64,000 bases of DNA from Chondrilla cf. caribensis. Lineage: Eukaryota > Porifera > Demospongiae > Chondrillida > Chondrillidae. Below are positions 36,641 through 49,286 of the stretch, piece after piece (positions within the stretch are counted from its first letter, which is position 1; every line of letters starts with the position of its first letter). Made by a program: the position numbers and the translations under genes. Where the stretch lies: the NCBI GenBank assembly GCA_964020155.1, contig OZ026546.1, forward strand, positions 5,113,900-5,177,899, read 5' to 3'. Under the pieces are notes generated by a model, which had not been told where the DNA came from, searched no databases, and worked only from the letters and a program-made list of their open reading frames with translations.

Positions 36641-36804
36641 ATAGCTAACTACATGCTACCCGTTGCGATGTAGATCTACATCCAACCACGCGCGGCTTTG
36701 AGAGTAGATCTTGATCTTGAGTAGATTTGCATGAGTCTAATTTACGGGAATAAACGTTTTTGGTTTCCGTTAAGCATAGAACGTGCTACCCATACGTACG
36801 CACG
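36641..36804 (+). promoter_or_regulatory. R5 proximal promoter/5' UTR block
   Basis: Contains TTTACGGGAATAAACG (36741-36756) and AGAACGTGCTACCCATACG immediately before the ATG at 36805. Aligned with the R7 block at 53700-53815. Confidence 0.5.
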
Positions 36805-39800
36805 ATGACAGTCTCGTCCGCTTCGAACATAATACTAGGCGTGCACTACGTGCAGGACCTCGCTGTTACCATAGTAGATTGGTCCCATAAAAAAAAAACT
36901 AAAAAGGTTGGACGCAACCGATATAAGATTCGCAAACGTTCCAGGGCAATGACGTCATACAAAATGTCCGCCAAAATGGACGTCATCATGGCTGACCAAT
37001 TCGAAGGCCCGAAAGACGATTCACTGAACCCTACTCCGAAGCTCGATAAAATCAAAATTTCTTATTCAGTACCTTTAGAAATATATAGCGTCTTTAGTTT
37101 AAGACTCTTCGTTGCCATCTGGCATTGAAAATGACGTTATGAGGGAGTAAAACGGTGAGTGAATTCAATTACGCTTCGTACTACCATGACTTAGTTAATA
37201 CAAATATCTCTTGGCTCACTATGTAGCACAGTCGTGCCCCCTTTTGTAGGAATGTACGAATTGTTGCGTTCTGCTAAAACCATTTTGTAACTTTCGACGA
37301 AAGCAAATGCAGCTGGGCCCTAATGTCATAATTTCTAGACCCGAAAGTCATTAAGTGCGTGGGCGACCTCGATCGGACTCCCCAATGTGACGGAAACAAT
37401 TAACCTCGCTTCCGCTCGGTGATTATCCTTTATTCTGATTGTAGTGCTGAATATTGTACAAGGTGAGCCTTCACATCTGGTTTAATCATTATTAAGTAAG
37501 CCTTTTATCTGCCAATCTGGGTTTTTCCGCGTAGGTAGGCTGACACCAAATGGCAACGTCTCAGTGGATTGTGGTAGTAGACAGACCTTTACTTGTTCAA
37601 TACCTGGTGAACCAATTGAATGGACTACGATTGGATTGAGTGGGATTAGTCGGGGACCTTTCAGGGCACGAAGAGAAGCCATGACCAATCCCAGGATCAC
37701 GTCTACCGATGACGGAGATGGTGCTCAGAGGAGTGTGTCTGATATCACTATCTCTGGATTCAGTAATTTAAAATCAGACAATGGAGGAACTATTCAGTGT
37801 ATTAACGCGAGGAATAGTAATGTTCGGGGAATGGCTAGTATATCAGTAGGTGAGTGGTTATGCGAGATTTGTGTCAGTTAATTGAAGAATACCTCTCAGT
37901 CCAAAGTATTACGTAGTACACGTAAGTATTCATGAAAATACTTCAGCCTTGACAGTCACATTGTGTTGGCTGTAGATTATGTGCAACCACTGTATGTGTT
38001 TATGTACTGTTATAGAATTGTCAACTTGATGTGAATGGGATAATTACTGTAACAGTTACTAACTGAATGCCCTACATTCAGTAGTATGTACGTCAATTGC
38101 CAATAATTATTAACAGTGCATGTCAAATCTTCATCTACTAATCCGGCCTTGTTCAAATCCTGTCCCTCCATTTTATCATTAATTTTATCATTCATAGTCT
38201 TGAACATGATACATAGTAGTTAATGTCACAGTGAATGCTGTCAATGGTTTTGGTTTTATCCCAGCCAGGTAATGTGTGCAGTTTTGGAAAAATAGATATT
38301 TGACAGCTGTCAACCTAGTACGTATATGTGTACCTATACACCTATACTCAACCTACGTATATACAGGAGTCCAGCAGGTTGACAGACAGTTATTATATGG
38401 TGTGAAAGCATCGTGTTATTTACATGAGAATGTCCTCCTGGGAGTGCAGGGGAATTCGAACACCAAGATAGATTTAAACACTGACAAATTGCGACAGACA
38501 ACATTACTATACAAATTAGTGAAAATGATCGAAGCTACAGGATTGGCAGATTCTATTATAATAGATGATCTTGGCAAATACCTACATAAACCAGAATGAA
38601 CGTAGGCTCACATCAATAATATCAGGTTTTGCTTGTACTTCAACTTGATGTTGGCTTGCTCTGAGTATCATTTGTAACTGTCCACCATTTCTGCCATTTT
38701 ATTGTACTCTTGGTCATATGTGTATAAAAACTTATCATCATGATATTGCGAAGAGCTGGTCAAATGTTTAAGGCATGTAAATCTAACCATGTAAAATGTG
38801 CTAAAATCTCTTGTGAACAAATTTATAGATATACCGAAAACTTTCTACCTGTCAAAAATTGCACACTTCCAAAACATGCATTGAACAGATAAAGGAATTA
38901 TGATGTCCACATGAGGGAGGGGGTCAGGGAGAGTGGGACAGACTTGATAAATTCCATTTATACCTATGTTCTGTATTGCATGATTTACTATGCTACTAAT
39001 GAGTCTCAGCATTCACTGTTGGATATCACTTCTCAGGAAAAAATCTGTGGGGGTAAATTATATAATGATATTGTATAGTATTATACTGAATGTTCCCAAA
39101 GGTGCATTGATAATATGCTAATTATATAAATGTGTTGTCATGGCTTCTACAATCTGTAGGACTACGTGCACCAGCTAATGTAGTTGCAAAAGCAGAGTCA
39201 TGTGATACTGTTACTCTACAGTGGACCCAACCAAGTGGACCTGATAAAATCACCACTTCAGTTAGCTGTACTCCACCATCACCAGGTTGTGCTGAATGTA
39301 CAACCAGTCCATGTAATATCACTGGTCTCAATCCAAGTACTGAGTATGTGTTTACTGTGACTCTCTATAGTGTAATGTGTGGAACTTCCATGAATACAGC
39401 AGGGATTGGAACAATAGGTGAGATCAGGTTTGAAAACAATGAAAATATGCCAGCAGTTAACTATTTTAAGCATAGCGATAAATTGATTATTATGAGAACG
39501 TGAGTATTATACTCATGTTCAGTCAAGACTAGCACAGAGTTAGGATTCTCATCTTTCACTCCCCCCCCTTTCAAAAGTACTTTTGAGGGCATTACCCCCC
39601 ACTGTGCCCCCAAGGTTCCTACAGCTTTGTAGACAGAATCACATGAAATTGTATAATACATAATATATTAATAATATTCCATTATGCTTACCATTACTAT
39701 AATGTGCTTAAATTTACATTCTGTATTCCATATTTTCTGTAGACCTACGTGCACCTACTAATGTAGCTGCAACTGTAGAGTCATGTGATACAGTTACTCT

Positions 39801-41220
39801 ACAGTGGGACCAACCAAGTGTACCTAATGACATTCACACTTCAGTTAGCTGTACTCCACCATCACCAGGTTGTGCTGAATGTACAACCAGTCCATGTACT
39901 ATCACTGGTCTCAATCCAAGTACTGAGTATGAGTTTACTGTCACTCTGAATAGTGGACAGTGCAGAACTAACATGAGTACAACTATAACAAGCGGTGAGA
40001 TCCCAATTTTGCTTGACAATAATATGGTATGTATAATTTCTTAGCAACCTGTGTCAATCATTTGTAGGTCCAGAACACATCCATCCATTATGTTATTGTA
40101 CATGTCACTCTTGTATTACCACCCAATGGCATCCATGAGTTATAGAAAAACCTATACAGTGATGCTTCAATGACCTCCCTTGACATTGAGAACAGCTTGT
40201 GTGTATTCAAACATGACCTTACATTACCAGTAGAGACTACCTTTGATCAGTATATTATATATATTATGTAGTTGACTATTCCCTAACATGCCTTTACTGT
40301 ATTATTTACAGGGGGACCTCTCTATAAAGGACACATTGGGACCAGCTAACTTGTCCACTGTCAAGAGGTTATCCACTCTTCAGAGATGGAAAATGTATTA
40401 GCACTATAGGAAAGAATATTATAATTTTGTTGCCTTAGAATGTGTCCTTTGTAGGGAGGTGATTACTATAATGTCCTTTATTGGGAGTGTCTTTTAGTAG
40501 AGGTTCCACTGTAATCATGTAACTGTGAGAACTGGCACAATATTTGGACTATGACATTAACTAAACATTGTGTTGTCTTTATCAACATTCTTGAGCTCCC
40601 CGTTTGCAGATGACAGGCTTCCTTCATGTCCCTCAAGTGTGGTGGCTGTTGGCAAGGGTGACAATGATGCTATTACTCTAACCTGGCAACAACCTCCTAA
40701 TACTCTTCCAGTCACATCCACTACAGTCACCTACTGTCCTACATCATCACCAAACTGTGGGAATAGTATGAACTGTACCAGTCCATGTACTATTAGTGGA
40801 CTAGATCCTGGTACTGAGTATCAGTTTACAGTTATTCCAAACAACAACTGTGGAAGTCCTACTGGATGTATTGGGAATACAGCTACTGTAGAAATAGCTT
40901 GTGAGTGTGGCCATTTGTTTTGTAAATGAGTCAGATTATTGTAATTATCACATCTTTGTTGTGTACATTCCACCTGTACAGGTAAAATATCATGTCCTCC
41001 AGCATCACTTTCAGCTGGCATCATACCAACTGTTGTACTCTTGTTGGCTAATGTGGTTACTGGAGTTGTCGTCTTCCTCATAACAAGACACTGCTACAAG
41101 AAGACATCTCAAAAGAGTTCTCCTTCAAAAGGTGAAGAGGTCTATGAACAAGTGGAGGGACCAAAGACCTATGAAGACATTGTAATGACTGACAGTCCAG
41201 TTTATGGTCCAGTGAAGTAG
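36805..41220 (+). CDS. R5: Ig + three FN3 receptor with ITAM-like tail (signal exon interrupted)
   Basis: Signal exon in two pieces, 36805-36833 (MTVSSASNI) and 37422-37462 (LSFILIVVLNIVQG), split by inserted DNA. Then Ig 37535-37849, FN3 39160-39417, 39743-39994 and 40610-40900, transmembrane-tail 40982-41220 (stop). Every exon after the signal is open and in phase 1, and the lengths sum to a continuous frame (about 451 residues). The third FN3 (DDRLPSCPSS...) is of a different subtype, shared with R1 and R9. The tail has VYEQV, TYEDI and VYGPV; YEDI-x7-YGPV is ITAM-like. Best-preserved plus-type gene; expression as a membrane protein needs another signal sequence or removal of the insert. 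Confidence 0.8.
36834..37421. mobile_element. ~588-bp insertion inside the R5 signal-peptide exon
   Basis: R7 and R3 have one uninterrupted exon here. In R5 the reading passes from cgaacataata into unrelated DNA and resumes at attatcctttattctg. The last ~30 bp (ggaaacaattaacctcgct...) recur near 2278-2314, marking a dispersed element. No clear inverted ends or GT...AG intron borders are seen. Confidence 0.6.
38370..38599 (+). other. Unrecognised ORF in the R5 intron between Ig and FN3
   Basis: After a possible acceptor (tatatacag), a phase-1 frame reads VQQVDRQLLYGVKASCYL ... LLYKLVKMIEATGLADSI ... GKYLHKPE-stop. A homologous, broken stretch is at 55725-55930 in R7. It might be an alternative terminal exon giving a secreted Ig form, or a captured gene fragment. 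I do not recognise the family. Confidence 0.3.
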
Positions 41221-42542
41221 GACAAGACCTGGTGTGTGTAGTGTGACTGATAGTATTATTGTACTACAAACACAAGTCGTAGTGCAGCTACTGTACTGGT
41301 AAAATAGTGGTGTTTTGAGTGACAATTTCTAAATTTATTAAGTAATGATTATTGAAATCGATTGCATTTTGACTCACACAACAACAATTTGGAGGAAAAT
41401 CACTCGAAGCTATATTATAACTGGATACATAACTAAGGATCGATGTTGAAGTATTGAGGATGCTGTATTATTAAGATGTCAGGTTATGAAGAATTTTGTG
41501 TGCAATTATTAATTTTCAAAACTACATAAGGACTAATTGAGTTCATGCATATTGTACCTTCACTTGTCACTGTTACTACAAGAATAAATAGAATTATTAA
41601 CTCATGCAAAAAGTATGTTCCCTTGTTAATGATAGATACAGTGAGATGTTTGACCACATCATTGAAAAGAACTGTAAAAATGCAATGCAATTAATATCCA
41701 TTACTTTCTATAATTTCACTGAATTGAATAATTGCTACATCTGTAAGCTGAACTACGTACATCAAACTACAGATGTGCACACAATTTTGTGTATGATTTT
41801 TTTGTACACATGTGTATACAAACATAATACAAACACACACACAGTGCATGAATCGCTGGCCATTAAATTGTATACAGTGCAAACAAAATAATGGTAATAA
41901 TAACAAACACAAAAACGGAAGTGGGTGGCAGTTGAATACTCAAAAAGTAAACAATCGGAAAAACATACAAGAGTCATACACATACAAATGCATACTTGAG
42001 GCATAGACACTCAGCACTCATGGATAGTAAGTACAGCAACTGAAACCACTAGAATATAGTGAAAGACTCAGGGGTGGGTATCTATCACAACTGACATATA
42101 TTACATGCATGTGTTGGTGGTTAAAGACAGTGTATTACACATACATAAATTGACACAGATATCATATCCTGTACTCTGGAATGGTCTTGACTACATGCAT
42201 AGAACATTAGATAAGTGCAAAATACTTACCAGCACAATCCATGAATTACAGTAAGTATGTATGTGTAAGTAAACACTACATGCCAATATACTGTCATGAA
42301 CAGCTATAGAATATCACTCAATATTACATGTGTATATATTATAATACCTAGTGCATATACATAGATGAGACTGGGAGAAAGGTCACTGCAACATGTCAGT
42401 CATTACCAGGTATAGGACTATGTGCAGTGTACTTGGAATGTCTGTCCAAACCACACATCGACTCACACAGGCACATTAGCTAGTACATATACATACAAAT
42501 GTCATACATACATACACATACATGAAAGACCTCCTGGCTTCA
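41221..42542. other. R5 3' flank and spacer repeat
   Basis: 41221-41340 is shared plus-gene 3' UTR. 41350-42300 is the spacer repeat matching 1-2150. No coding exon is seen before the orphan tail exon at 42543. Confidence 0.5.
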
Positions 42543-42635
42543 TCACAGAGCTGCGTATGTTACAGTATCTACTGTTGAGTGTATCACATCTCTTTCTCTC
42601 CCATGTCCTGAGAAGTTTAGAGCAGCATATTGGAT
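42543..42635 (-). CDS. Orphan ITIM tail exon
   Basis: Directly after cctaacag on the minus strand, 31 codons read IQYAALNFSG ... TVDTVTYAAL-stop. Both tyrosines are consensus ITIMs, with Leu at +3 in each. Only one linker codon is missing relative to R2/R4/R6. No partner exons (mini-exons, transmembrane) are found between here and the 43620 pol relic. It is either a remnant of a lost minus receptor or an alternative, distal terminal exon for R6. Confidence 0.7.
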   Translation of the reverse strand: MQYAALNFSGHGRERDVIHSTVDTVTYAAL

Positions 42636-42889
42636 CTGTTAGGAAGAAGAGAAAGATTTGTTGTGTCAGTTTCAGCTGGTTTACAAAACACTTATACTGT
42701 ACGAAGACCATGAAGTGTTACACCTTACACGATTATCAGTCACAAAATCGTATCAGATATTTCACAGACAAATACTATAGAGGTACTAAAACTGTAGAAA
42801 TTTAGGACCATTACATATATATGTACACCAAGGTTTAAGCATGAATATTAATTAGGACAGCATTCTATTTCTTGTACAGAGGCATATGT

Positions 42890-43400
42890 GCATAATGAAT
42901 GACCAGAGCCTCAGCCATCTCAGGTATATTAAACATTCTGTTACATTGCAACATCTGCACGATTGAGAGCCAGCACAGTGTTAAGCCAATTGGAACACAC
43001 TTTATTCATCATTATCTTTCCATAACACTGCAAATACGGTGATGTGCACATGCTGCAACAGTACTGGGCAATAGTCATAGAATGCAATAAGAGCTCTGTA
43101 TGTAGGGATGACGGGAAAACAAAATGGCCACTTTATTTTATGCATAATAATTAATACTACGTGCATGAATTGTGGAAACAAAAATTCATTGATACAAAAA
43201 GTAGTTAAATAGATGTCCACACAAGTTGATTGATAAGGTGTGAACTGACTGCAGAGCTTCAACAGAAACTGTAAGTAAGGAAGAACACATGAATTATGTC
43301 TTATTTTATAATGGCCAAAAACATATTGTACATTGATGTACACAAATACACAAGATAAAATCACAAGTAAGCATAAAGGGATTATGCAAATCGCATGTAC
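42890..43400 (-). repeat. 3'-flank repeat of minus receptors, copy 3
   Basis: Matches 11480-12050 and 44700-45240 (atctcagg.ata, gtgttaagccaattggaacaca, ttgatacaaaaagtag). Copies 3 and 4 are split by the pol relic. Confidence 0.55.
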
Positions 43401-43619
43401 TGTAAAAAGGTACAATGGTGCAACGGTTGACCCTTTAATAGAGTGTACTTTTTTCCTTCACATAGTCATTATTACTTCAAATTTTAATATTCTGTATGAT
43501 AAATAATAGTTTATAATATAGTTAAAGAATAATGTTGTAATGTTATAAATGATATAGTTAGCGTGGTAACCGGACATTGCCTTCACTGACTGCTAGCTGA
43601 ATTGACTCTGGACCTCTAG

Positions 43620-44385
43620 CTGCATAACCAGATTTCGAGCGGGCACCTCTTAGGCACAAGATAGCTGATCTTAAAAGCGAGAAACTCAAGTGGCATCTCA
43701 TCCAACCTATCACAATATGGTATGGCTGTTTTCCTTTGCTGCATGGCTATTTGGGAGGCTAGTCGTTTGTAGAAAATGTTGGCTGCTTTTACCATTCCTC
43801 CTGTTGTGCTGAAACAAGTGGGGTGAAGGATCCATGCTCAATGTCACAAATTCACTGTTCGTACATTCTCTTCTTTGCTTTTTCATGGAAAGTGTATCGT
43901 GATGATAGTGGGTGCTGTTGGTTGGTTTGCGCATTAGGGTTAAACACCTTTACATCAAAAAATGGACGTTGTTGTGGACAGCCCCAAAATCTTTTCACTC
44001 TAATGCCCACTCTAGCTCCTTCTTGTACAGTTGTGCTGGCTAATCTCATCTGCTCTCCTTCTAGTGGTGTCAGTTCTGGTTCCATGCACACATCAGAACA
44101 TACTTCTGCTAGCAAGTTGGCGGTGAGGTCTCTTATTTCATTATGTTTCATTGTAGGAAATGCTCCCTTGGGACAGCTCATAGTATGCATGGTCAATGGT
44201 AAAGGCCTCTTTGCAGTCACATTAGGATGGGAGATGATGGGACATTCATCCATATCTGAGGTGTATTGCATCTCGGAATGCACTTTTATGGAGTGCAAAG
44301 CCATGTGCCTCAATTGGAAGGGTGGTCAGCCAGTTAGATGCTCCCTTTTTGCTTCCCAACTCCTTCGCTCTCTCTAGGTGTTTTG
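43620..44385 (-). pseudogene. Retroelement Pol C-terminal region, longest copy
   Basis: Minus frames read in order [87 protein letters not shown], then after a stop and frameshift EHGSFTPLV and FYKRLASQIAM. This is a conserved block found C-terminal to reverse transcriptase in retroelements of sponges and cnidarians (family memory, not a search). Stops at about 43849 and frame changes make it inactive. It sits between two 3'-flank repeat copies. Confidence 0.65.
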
Positions 44386-44499
44386 GCAGTTGTATATTGT
44401 TGGTAATTACAAGGATAAATTATTGCAAAACACATGATGTAGTATGTACTGGAATTCCTAGAATTAATGCAGTCCTCTGCTGTAGTTTAATTCATGAAG

Positions 44500-45240
44500 T
44501 ACTATTTCAAGGGCATGTAGACTTATGCACCCTTCTCCACTGGATGCATATATCAAAATACTTGTAGACTAAGGGAGCTTAAGCAAACCCTCTCAGACTC
44601 AATCTGTCTGGAATATGTATATAGACTAAGTCTCAGGTATTATAGGTTCTGTACTTAATAGTCAGCATAACCTCTGTAGGGTTGAGGCAGATGCATAAAG
44701 AACCAGAGCCCCCTCTCATGCATCTCAGGAATACTGTAAGCATTCCGTTAGATTGTTCCCTTCTGCATGATGGATCACGAGAGACGGCAATGTGTCAAGC
44801 CAATTAGAACACTTAATCCATCATCATCGTTATATAACACTCCAAAAAATAAAGGTGATGTGCACATGTTGCAACAACACTTAGCAATATTACTAAATGC
44901 ATGAATTGTGGAAAATTCATTGATACAAAAGTAAATAAAATTCATGTCCACACACGTTGTTTATCAATGAATAAAGTGTTATCTGACGGAACAATTTTAA
45001 CAGAATCTATAGGAAATGAAGAGCAAACAAATTATTTCACATTCTTTATTTACCGGAAAAGAATGCAAAGTACATCACCCAGAAATGTGTGCATAATACA
45101 TTTTACACACACACACACACACACACAAACAAACAAACAAACATACTCATATATACGCATACATACACACATACACATACACGCAACATAATAATCACAA
45201 GTCAGCATACAATTATGTGAATCATACTATGGATATAGCG
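44500..45240 (-). repeat. 3'-flank repeat of minus receptors, copy 4
   Basis: Matches copies 1-3 (gtagggttgaggc, gcaatgtgtcaagccaatt, tgaattgtggaaaattcattgatacaaaa) and lies 3' of R6. It includes a short CA/CAAA tract at 45103-45145. Confidence 0.6.
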
Positions 45241-46127
45241 ATGTCATACAATGATAGACCATTTGACCTCAATAGGGGGAGTATATTCACATAATGCCAC
45301 TCCTGCCACAACGAAAAAATATATTATAGACTTAATTGAGGAAGCTTCTCAAGGTCTGTACACTTTACAATCATACAAAACAAACTAATGGTAACAATAA
45401 CAATGAAAATGAACTGAACATCAATTGAATGATAACTGATGCTGAAAATAGTCAGGTAGGCCTCAAAGAGTCACCAACCCGTTATCTTGACTCACAGACA
45501 CTCCAAACTCAGGAACCACACAGATAATTATAATGTTGCAACTACTCGAACCACTAGAATGTATGACTTGACAATCACGATTGACTTGAGTATAACAGGT
45601 GGTCCATGGATCCTATATACTAGCTAGCATACAGTGATAACATCTAAATTCTCCCCCAATGCAAATGTATATTCATGATATGCCGCATGCAAGTATATTG
45701 ACTCACAGAATCTGATAATATTATCCTGTACACTAGAACAAAATATACAGCTACATAGGCCACAAGGACATGGTAAAACACTTGTCTATTCCAGTCAATA
45801 CATGTGTAAACTTATATGCGTATGTAATACTATAGCCGCTACACAATGATGAACAGTTAGATTCTCCTGCAATAAAGGATGATTGCACATATCTAACCTT
45901 AGTATGCATGTGCACAAATGTAACTGGAAGGTATGTTCTGCTAAAAGGTCTGTTCAAATCAGGGAGGTAAAACAACTGTGTACAATGTACATAGTATGCT
46001 AATTCAAGTGGAACATTCACTGTATTCAGACAACACATTAGCTGTTACGCTACACAGTACAAAATACTTATACACATATAATATATGCAACGTCCACACT
46101 CACCTGCGGTTGGTAGACCTAGTGTTC
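45241..46127 (-). other. 3' flank/UTR of R6
   Basis: Aligned with the R2 and R4 3' flanks. No exon is recognised. Confidence 0.5.
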
Positions 46128-46223
46128 TCACACAGCTGCATATGGTACTTCGTCTGCTACTGGGTAGACTACATTAATATTCTCTTTACGATGGCCTGAG
46201 AAGTCAAGATCGGCATATGTGAT
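46128..46223 (-). CDS. R6 terminal exon: tandem ITIMs
   Basis: ITYADLDFSG ... DEVPYAAV-stop. Both motifs are intact although the FN3 exons are broken, which hints that the tail may still be under selection. Confidence 0.85.
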   Translation of the reverse strand: MTYADLDFSGHRKENINVVYPVADEVPYAAV

Positions 46224-46532
46224 CTGTAAAGGAGAAGTAATGATTCAATTGTGTCAGTTCAACTATTTCTCAAAACTTAGATTACAATTTCTGACATACT
46301 GTAATTACATTCTAAATTATGAAAGAATTTTCACAGACAAACACAACCTTGTCAAGGAGAATATAATAGGGACGTAATTCAGGATTACGAAGACTATCAT
46401 ATGAAATATATATATATACATGTACTGTATATATTATAATATTATATATGCATATTTAAACAGGGCACCTCTATCAAGGGTCAGGCCTATTGGATTGTCA
46501 ATAGTGATATGCCACACACACACACACTCACT

Positions 46533-46614
<82 letters not shown>
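46533..46614. repeat. (CA)n microsatellite in the last intron of R6
   Basis: About 80 bp, the longest of the three equivalent repeats. It generates a spurious Cys/Val frame on the minus strand. Confidence 0.95.
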
Positions 46615-46622
<8 letters not shown>

Positions 46623-49286
46623 AAGTACACATTTCATTCATCACAACATATAACATTGTGCATACATAATTGATATTAAGTGATACTGTAAAAACAACTA
46701 CTCAGGAAGCTACACAAACACACCCAATCCTCATATCCTTGTTGTTCAACAGTTTCATCAGTGATGATATCCTGTACACACAAGTAAAATGGGATGAGTC
46801 AATTACATTGACAAAGTAAAGAGAAAGCAATAGGAAACAATGAACTGTGTGTGAGTGGACAGACACTCACTACCCGGAAACTACATACTGTATGTGAATA
46901 CACCCCATCATTGTCTCCCAGCTGTTCATGATCCACTGTTTCATAAGTACCAACATGCTATGGAGAGGAATAGACAAGACATTGTTATTCATATCATCGA
47001 GATGGTTACATACGTAGTGTTTGTGAGTATACTAGTTTGGTGACCAAGTGCTGACTATGCAGCCATATAAGGACACACACAACTGCTCAACAATGTGAGA
47101 GAATTTCTTCCCACACACAAACACACCTCTGTTTTATTTCCTATTAAATTTTGATTCTTGTTTCCCTCCCCATCAGTAACAAATTGGATATGATATAGGT
47201 AAATATATATACTCTGCTTGTTTATATGTACAAACACATGTATGTCAGTGCATGAGTATCAAGCTATAGGTGGACACAAGCAATCCAAGAAGGATATCAG
47301 TAATGTGATCTGAAATTACCACCTCAAGGTATTCTTTGACATGAAGGTAACACACCTTTACTTTGCTTGCATTCTGATGCTCCATCTCCTCCCTAGGGTG
47401 AGGGGACTTCATTAGCCTGTTAGTTAAGAGAACTAATGGTCACCAGCAAAGCAGTGTACAGTGTAAAACACATACGTACTCTGTGGATTTGTATCTGGGA
47501 GATGTATCTACAGGAAAGATTCAAAATAATACATGACAAATTTGATAACATATAGTACTACTATGCTACTAGTGCTCAGTTTACCATTATGAGCAGAAAG
47601 GTCATAAAACAACAAAGTTCTTAAGTGCATTGTGCATATTTGATAAGAGATACTTCAAGTAGTCATTCAGGTAATTCTGTATGTTACATTTACAAACGGC
47701 AATATAACCAACACATACGTATGACATTGTGCATGTATCCTGACCTTTCCTGCAACAGCCACACCACCAGAACACTTCACAGTAGCCTACAAGTACACAG
47801 GACATATGAATGGGTTCTATATGATCATGTAACACACACTCACATGTGATACTCACTAGTGCACACCATGCATCAGTGAGCATAGGAAAACAGAAGACTT
47901 ACAACTGTACAAGTGCCTCACCTTTATTTCTAAAGCAGCAATATTTGGCAATGAGAATACCCAAGGGGTAGAACAAGGGTATGAGCAGTACCAGGAGTAC
48001 TAGAGCAGCCAGGGGACCTGGGGAAGTGAGTGAGTATTTGGAGAAGTATCTATTACAGACAACACAAAGAATGACGTTCTCAACATGTATTGGATCAAAC
48101 ATGGTACATACAAACAAATTTCCTGCCAGCTACACTGTAACTATGTACAAAGAAAATGGGCATCCCAAATTGTACAGGTAAGGGGAAGAGGGAAGATTAA
48201 TGACTATATCATTCAAGGATCAGAGGTAGCTGTTGCAGACCCCCTCACATACTAGGTCAAGCAGTGTACAATAACAAAACTTGAAGATATGTATGTATGT
48301 ACATGCACAAAGAGGAAGGAATTCAGTAAAATTGCACTTATACTTACCATTACTAATACCTTTGGAGGCATCACAGGAAGTGGCGTCTGTGTGAGAAAGA
48401 AATATTGCATATATAGCGTTGCAATCAGCTGCTGAAGGGTAATGAATTGTGGCATATCAGAGGTAGGATGATTCAGATTTCACAAGTAGGAGATATATAC
48501 ATAAGCTGACTGTATTTCAGAATACAAGTGAAAATTAACCAAATTAATGTACGTACAAATGTTCTTAGAATACGTTGGAACAGGGAAAATAAACAATGTT
48601 TCGATAGTGTTTCATCCTTGCCAATGAGGAAACTGGTACCTTCCTCCTGATCTATATGTATTATGTAGCACACAAAATCTCACCAAACTGGAAAGCTTCG
48701 GTCTTGTTACTGGAGGTGCCACACACACTACTATCGAGTCACAGTAAACTCATACTCAGTACTTGGATTGAGACCAGTGATATTACATGGACTGGTTGTA
48801 CATTCAGCACAACCTGGTGATGGTGGAGTACAGCTAACTGAAGTGGTGATGTTATCAGTTCCACTTGGTTGGTCCCACTGTAGAGTAACAGTATCACATG
48901 ACTCTACAGTTGCAACTACAATAGCAGGTGCATGTAGATCTACAAAAAAATACAGTAATACACATCATGATGAGCAGCTAATAACAGTTTACTCATTAAT
49001 GCACATAAATTCCTGAACATATGTATAGTAATAATACATATATTACGTATATGTATATATGTACAATGTCATGTGTCTGTCTACATAGGTAGCAACCTTG
49101 TGGGCAGTGGGGGGCAGATGCCCTCACGAGTACCTTTGAGGGGTGAAAAGGCCCCAACTAACTGAGTCATATTTGTACACAAAATTATTATCATCCATAT
49201 AATACCTTCAATATAGGTCCATGCAACTGGCTAAAATTGTACTTCAAGGTGGGGAGTTATATGGATGTTTTATCTTTAAACATATA

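Noticed and set aside
43823..44377. 184-codon plus ORF as a gene
   Set aside because: The minus strand of the same region encodes recognisable retroelement Pol blocks; the plus frame is its shadow.
46434..46637. Cys/Val-rich ORF, also at 7942-8394, 8256-8666, 60200-60577, 60922-61161 and 61609-61818
   Set aside because: These are translations of CA/GT microsatellites and have no exon features.
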